From Teratosphaeria epicoccoides (taxonomy: Eukaryota > Ascomycota > Dothideomycetes > Mycosphaerellales > Teratosphaeriaceae): DNA of 64,000 nucleotides. The position numbers and the translations under genes are program-made. Below are positions 60,241 to 64,000 of this stretch, in pieces. The stretch spans positions 186,001 through 250,000 of the forward strand of contig JADDMT010000001.1 of the NCBI GenBank assembly GCA_021401465.1, given 5' to 3'. Position 1 is the stretch's first letter; every line of letters starts with the position of its first letter. Under the pieces are notes generated by a model that searched no databases, was not told where the DNA came from, and saw only the letters and a list, made by a program, of their open reading frames with translations.

Positions 60241-61295
60241 CTAGGCGATTGCGTCGAGGTGAAATGTGATAAACGAACAAGCACTGCAGGGCGCCAGCAG
60301 ACAGCCGCTTGGCAAGGGGCCTCTCCTATCATCTTTGGCCTTCTGCTCAGACATGGGTGTACTCAGGCTCACATCTGCCTTTACCCGCTCGTCAGCTTCG
60401 CGCTTGCCTTGGACTGGCCCACCAATGGTGACGAAGACAGTATCGATGCCGAGCGATGCCACATGGCGGAGAAGTGCCTCGGACTTCGACCTGTCTTTGT
60501 TGACGTAGATGACGTAGAGCTAAAAGAAGAAGGGATGATTGGCATCTTTGGGCACAGATGGGACGATTTCTGAGATTGGAACGCTTGCTTGGGTCGACAC
60601 GCATTGAGGAACTCGATGGTCCAGACAGCCTCTCGCTATGCGTCTCTCGCCATTCGGATGGATCAGCTTCGCCATTGCTGCTGGAGAGACGAAGATTGGC
60701 AGCCCGATATCGTGACCGAGCATCTGTGATCTGGTGGAGACAGTTGCTACGTTGCGCAACAAGCGTGGCCGGAAGCACAGCCGGCTGAAATATTCTCTGT
60801 TCTTGTCCCGCGTCATACAATCAGTACTTGCGCTCGAGTAAAACCGTAAACGCCCAGGTCTTCTTGCTTGCGGTGCGCTGAGCTACATCTTCGAAGTCTT
60901 GCGCGTTGATGATGGTGTTGAGGGGAGGCTTCTCGTGAAGCTTGAGCTCGGGGGCGATTGTCGGAGGAGGCTTCTGCCATTCGTCGGTGGTCGTCTGTTG
61001 ATCTACCTCACCTTTGAGTTTCGACGCGTCCAGGTTGGCGGGCAAAAGCGAAGGGGCGTGGATCGAGGAGTATGAAGCCGTAGCACCGCGACCCGCGTGC
61101 TTCCAGATGACTTGTTCAATCGCTTAGCAGGCTTCTTTAAGTAATCCATAAGGCTGACTTACTCTCGCCGCCACCGGGATGCTCGGGAGCAGAGTCGGTA
61201 ATATCCCATGACTTGCCATTTCCTACAATCCAGCAGTGTTCTGGTGTGTTATGCTTCGATATCTCATCTGCTGAGATACGCTTCGTTTCCGCCAT
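60241..61295 (-). pseudogene. CYB2: Decayed flavocytochrome b2 (L-lactate cytochrome c oxidoreductase-like)
   Basis: Exon 1 (61295-61163) encodes a cytochrome b5 domain start, MAETKRISADEISKHN, with the heme ligand in HPGG. A 52-nt intron (GTAAGT...AACAAG) leads to IWKHAGRGATASYSSIHAPSLLP with the second ligand region. The FMN domain starts at KPPLNTIINAQDFEDVAQ and KKTWAF, where seven extra bases near 60845-60851 shift the frame. It resumes as YSSASTDCMTRDKNREYF...LGHDIGLPIFVSPAAMAKL. A TAG at 60522-60520 replaces the Gln of the conserved FFFQLYV. After ISxxKAKDD-like text at about 60300 the second half, with the catalytic histidine, is missing. Three independent lesions make it a pseudogene of the mitochondrial lactate dehydrogenase family. 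Confidence 0.75.
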
Positions 61296-61629
61296 GTTGA
61301 GGTGACACAGATGAAGCACGATACAACGGGATAGTGCATGGGCGTGCTGGTGACCGACCTGACTTAGCAATGAAAGTCACATAGATCGTCCGGCATGGTG
61401 TTGTCGACCATATATGTCGGACAACAGGCACGTAGGCTCGGGGGAATGGTGACCAAGATGACACCAAGTCTGCCGAGGATGACGCGCTCAACCCGGAAGC
61501 GCATTGCCTGCACTTCGAGACTGCGGCGATCGACGTCGACATTGTCATGCAATGAGACTGGTGCTGCGAGCTTTGACACCCTCGTCAACTGTGATCAGGA
61601 GGCGCTGCATCTACAGTACAGCCAGCAAG
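61296..61629. other. Divergent intergenic region before the TatD gene
   Basis: About 330 bases between the starts of the cyb2-like pseudogene (minus) and the TatD gene (plus). No further gene seen. Confidence 0.4.
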
Positions 61630-62693
61630 ATGGGCTCGACCGTCGCAGATCCGCTCACCACCGGCCTCAATGCTGTCCCAACCGGCACACCACAGTCCCC
61701 CGTCCAATATGCAGATGTGAGCCTCTGATCCGACCGCGGCCGACAAGGACTCAACGCTAAGTCCAGCCATCGAGGTAGATCGGCATCAACCTTTCTGACC
61801 AGATCTTCCGTGGCGTATACCACGGCAAGAAAGCACATGAAGACGACCTCCAGCATGTCATCACTCGAGCTCTTGAAGCCGGAGTGCGGAAGATGATGGT
61901 CACTGGCTCAGACCTGACCGAAAGCAAGAACGCAATCAAGTTGGCGCAAGAGTATCCGGGTCTATGCTATGCTACGGTAGGCGTGCATCCCTGTTCAGCC
62001 ACAGCATTCGAAAAGCACCCAGACGGTCCGGACGCCCTTCTCGCGGAGCTGAAGAAGCTGGCGCAGGAGTGGAGCGATGCAGGCACGGCGACGGCGTTCG
62101 GTGAGATTGGCTTAGACTATGATCGACTGCACTATTGCGACAAGGAAACACAGCTGGAGTTCTTCGCCAAGCAATTGGATGTCGCGATCGAGTTGCAGAT
62201 GCCACTATTTCTGCACTCTCGAGCAGCAGCTGAGGACTTCGAGAAGCTACTCGAGGAGCGTTTGGACCGCTTACCGAAACGCGGTGTCGTGCACTCCTTC
62301 ACAGGTACGCTGGAAGAAATGCAGAAGATTGTCGCACTGGGCTTTGATGTTGGCATCAACGGCTGCTCGATGAAGACGGAGGAGAACGTCGCCGTTGTCA
62401 AAGAGGTCCCGCTCGAGCGCCTGCAGGTCGAGACTGACGGGCCGTGGTGCGAGATGAGGCCTTCGCATGCGAGCGCTCAGTATTTGAAGGACGCGCCGCC
62501 GCTGCCCAAGGCGCTCAAGAAGGAGAGGTGGAGCTCAGAGTGCACGGTGAAGGGCAGGAACGAGCCGTGCGCGATTACGCAGGTTGCACATGCGATTGCC
62601 GCGATCAAGGGTGTGCCGGTGGAGGAGGTGTGTGCGCACGCGTGGCAGAACTCCATACGAATGTTTGGGCTGGGCGAGGGTTTGACGACTTAG
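61630..62693 (+). CDS. TatD-family metal-dependent DNase (TATDN1-like)
   Basis: Two exons, 61630-61716 and 61779-62693, with a 62-nt intron (GTGAGC...GAGGTAG); joined protein 333 aa. The junction rebuilds QYAD/IGINLSDQIFRGVYHGKKAHEDD, the eukaryotic TatD start. Metal-ligand motifs follow in order: MVTGSDL, TVGVHPC (His), FGEIGLDYDRLHYCDKETQLEFFAKQL (Glu and Asp), PLFLHSRAAAEDF (His), GVVHSFTGT (His) and VETDGPW (Asp). The first exon (MGSTVADPLTTGLNAVPTG) could carry a targeting role. The enzyme is a 3'-5' exonuclease/endonuclease of the amidohydrolase fold, linked to DNA repair and apoptotic DNA breakdown in yeast. Confidence 0.9.
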
Positions 62694-63199
62694 TAGCTGG
62701 CGTTGGGCTGAGTCTATGGCTGTGCCCTTAGAACCTCACAATCTCATGCTTTCGATGCATGGCGTGGCTAATGTACATTGCTCAGGGAAGACGTAGACTG
62801 ACAGTCCCAAGCCACGAGCCTTGCCACTCCCGGCAAGATCTTCGCAGGTTCATGCTTCAAGCTGACCGGCACCCGCCGGCCGAGGGACCTCGTCAAACTT
62901 GCTCGTTCGAGCTATCACGGAGCGGAGTTGCTACTGTGCCGTTGGAGAGTATAAGGCGTGAGATTGGAGATGTTGAGGTGTTGACCGCTCAGTGTATCGA
63001 TCGATTGATCAGTGTCGTCAGAACAAGCTGCAGCATAACTGGAATGGAAGGAGCTTGGGAGGATTGTCACATGCCTAGTATTTGAGCAAAGCCACCTGAA
63101 CTTCACATGCCTCTGAAGACGGACGTCATCATTATGTCCTGGAGGGAAATCAGAATTCCCCATAGCCTGCTCGAAAGACATCGAACCGCTCTCTGGTGT
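62694..63199. other. 3' region between convergent genes, nothing recognised
   Basis: About 500 bases between the ends of the TatD and glutaminase A-like genes. No gene seen. Confidence 0.45.
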
Positions 63200-64000
63200 T
63201 CAGCTCGTCGGCGTCGCCGTACCCTTCCCAAGGCCCTCCGCCATCTGCCCCGGCCCACTCATCGCCATCAACGCAAAGTGCCCACCCACCACCGGTCTGT
63301 TTCTGAAATTCACCCATCGATCTGCATACTGAACCGGATCCACACTGTCGTCCGTTCGCACATAATAGATGTCGGAGAAAGGCACCGGGTTGCCCTCGCT
63401 CGTCAAGAACTGATGAATGTCGTTGATGAACATATCTCTGGTATCAGTGTCCTCGACTCCAGGGGCCATCGCAATGGAGGCGCCAAACACCATCCAATCC
63501 GTCTTGCCTTTGTTGACCTCGCTGTCGAGCGCCACACCGCCCGGAGAGCGGATGGAGCTGTAATACGAGCTTTGCATGGAGTATGCTTCGGTGGGGAAGG
63601 TGCTCAGGTTGAGGAGGACGTCGAAGTAGAGGTTGTATTCCAAGTGCCAGGACTCGTCGTCGCCTTGAACAAAGGTGAAATGGGTCCGATCGGAGTCGAG
63701 ACCAACGCTGTCATTGTACAATTTGTCCGCAAAGCGTCGTCCAATGTCTGAGTAGTTCGACAAGCCAAATATCTGTCCAAAAGCAGTGAGTGCAACAGCA
63801 GACTTGACAGCTAGGCTCGTCTGATTCGCGTAGCTGCCACCAAAGTCGTCTGAAGAGAGTTGGAGAGTTGGATAGAGGCCATTTTCCACGAGATAGTCTG
63901 CATAGCGTTGGAGCAACGAGAAGTACTGATCCACCCAGTCGGTGTTACCGGTCGCAGACTTGTACATGGCGACCATCAAGATCAGGTCACCAGATTCTTC
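63200..64000 (-). CDS. gtaA: Secreted glutaminase A-like protein (GtaA family), N-terminal part beyond the window
   Basis: The reverse strand is open from the window edge (EESGDLILMVAMYKSATGN) to a stop at 63200, about 266 residues. It is the C-terminal all-helical domain of the GtaA/DUF1793 family: DWVDQYFSLLQRYADYLVENGLYPTLQLSSDDFGG, NQTSLAVKSAVALTAFGQI, WHLEYNLYFDVLLNL, IRSPGGVALDSEVNKGKTDWMVFGASIA, and near the end VQYADRWVNFRNRPVVGGHFALMA. Members are large secreted enzymes that release glutamate from glutamine, often expressed under nitrogen starvation. Only about a third of the protein is in the window, so the signal peptide cannot be seen. Several sequons fit secretion. Confidence 0.85.
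   Translation of the reverse strand, partial: EESGDLILMVAMYKSATGNTDWVDQYFSLLQRYADYLVENGLYPTLQLSSDDFGGSYANQTSLAVKSAVALTAFGQIFGLSNYSDIGRRFADKLYNDSVGLDSDRTHFTFVQGDDESWHLEYNLYFDVLLNLSTFPTEAYSMQSSYYSSIRSPGGVALDSEVNKGKTDWMVFGASIAMAPGVEDTDTRDMFINDIHQFLTSEGNPVPFSDIYYVRTDDSVDPVQYADRWVNFRNRPVVGGHFALMAMSGPGQMAEGLGKGTATPTS

Overview
This window is nuclear DNA of a filamentous ascomycete. The evidence is short spliceosomal introns of about 45-80 nt with GT...AG ends and CTAAC/CTGAC-like branch sites, single-copy eukaryotic genes (Rae1/Gle2, ESCRT-II Snf8, ribosomal protein L7, mevalonate diphosphate decarboxylase, cytochrome c-type heme lyase, an SH3-RasGEF), a ferric reductase, a glutaminase A-like enzyme and several small F-box-like 'LPPEIRN' genes. 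Protein style suggests a dothideomycete, perhaps Capnodiales/Mycosphaerellales; that is an inference from memory of the families, not a search.

Layout. 1-6.5 kb: C-terminal part of a protein kinase with an altered catalytic loop, an F-box-like remnant, a peroxisomal (SKL-ending) lactate 2-monooxygenase-type flavoenzyme and a flavin monooxygenase fragment. 6.9-15.2 kb: secreted SMP-30-like lactonase, mitochondrial double-hotdog acyl-CoA thioesterase, an unknown acidic protein and an MHYT membrane protein broken by one in-frame TAG. 15.2-24.6 kb: gene-poor, with Rae1/Gle2, three F-box-like genes (one broken by nonsense codons), an ankyrin-like scrap and a three-exon small secreted cysteine-rich gene. 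25-30 kb: a UFD1/zinc-finger/AZUL-like protein head-to-head with an F-box protein, then an amidase that has lost its core. 30-37 kb: mostly empty, with Snf8, a tiny membrane ORF, RPL7 carrying an intronic box C/D snoRNA, and an NmrA relic. 37-46.3 kb: ferric reductase, CHY/RING protein, RasGEF. 46.3-49.9 kb: no gene seen. 50-64 kb: heme lyase, mevalonate diphosphate decarboxylase, an F-box-like gene, a second small secreted protein candidate, a degenerate HSPA12-type Hsp70, a gene frameshifted by a 38-bp tandem duplication, a decayed flavocytochrome b2, TatD nuclease and a partial glutaminase A.

The genes do not form one pathway or a biosynthetic cluster. Two themes recur. One is ubiquitin and vesicle sorting (UFD1-like, F-box, CHY-RING, Snf8, small F-box-like genes). 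The other is gene decay: many genes are broken by only one or a few lesions, often a TGG or CAG codon turned into a stop. That fits loss of redundant copies, for example after duplication or hybridisation. No tRNA, rRNA, CRISPR, complete transposon or replication origin was recognised.
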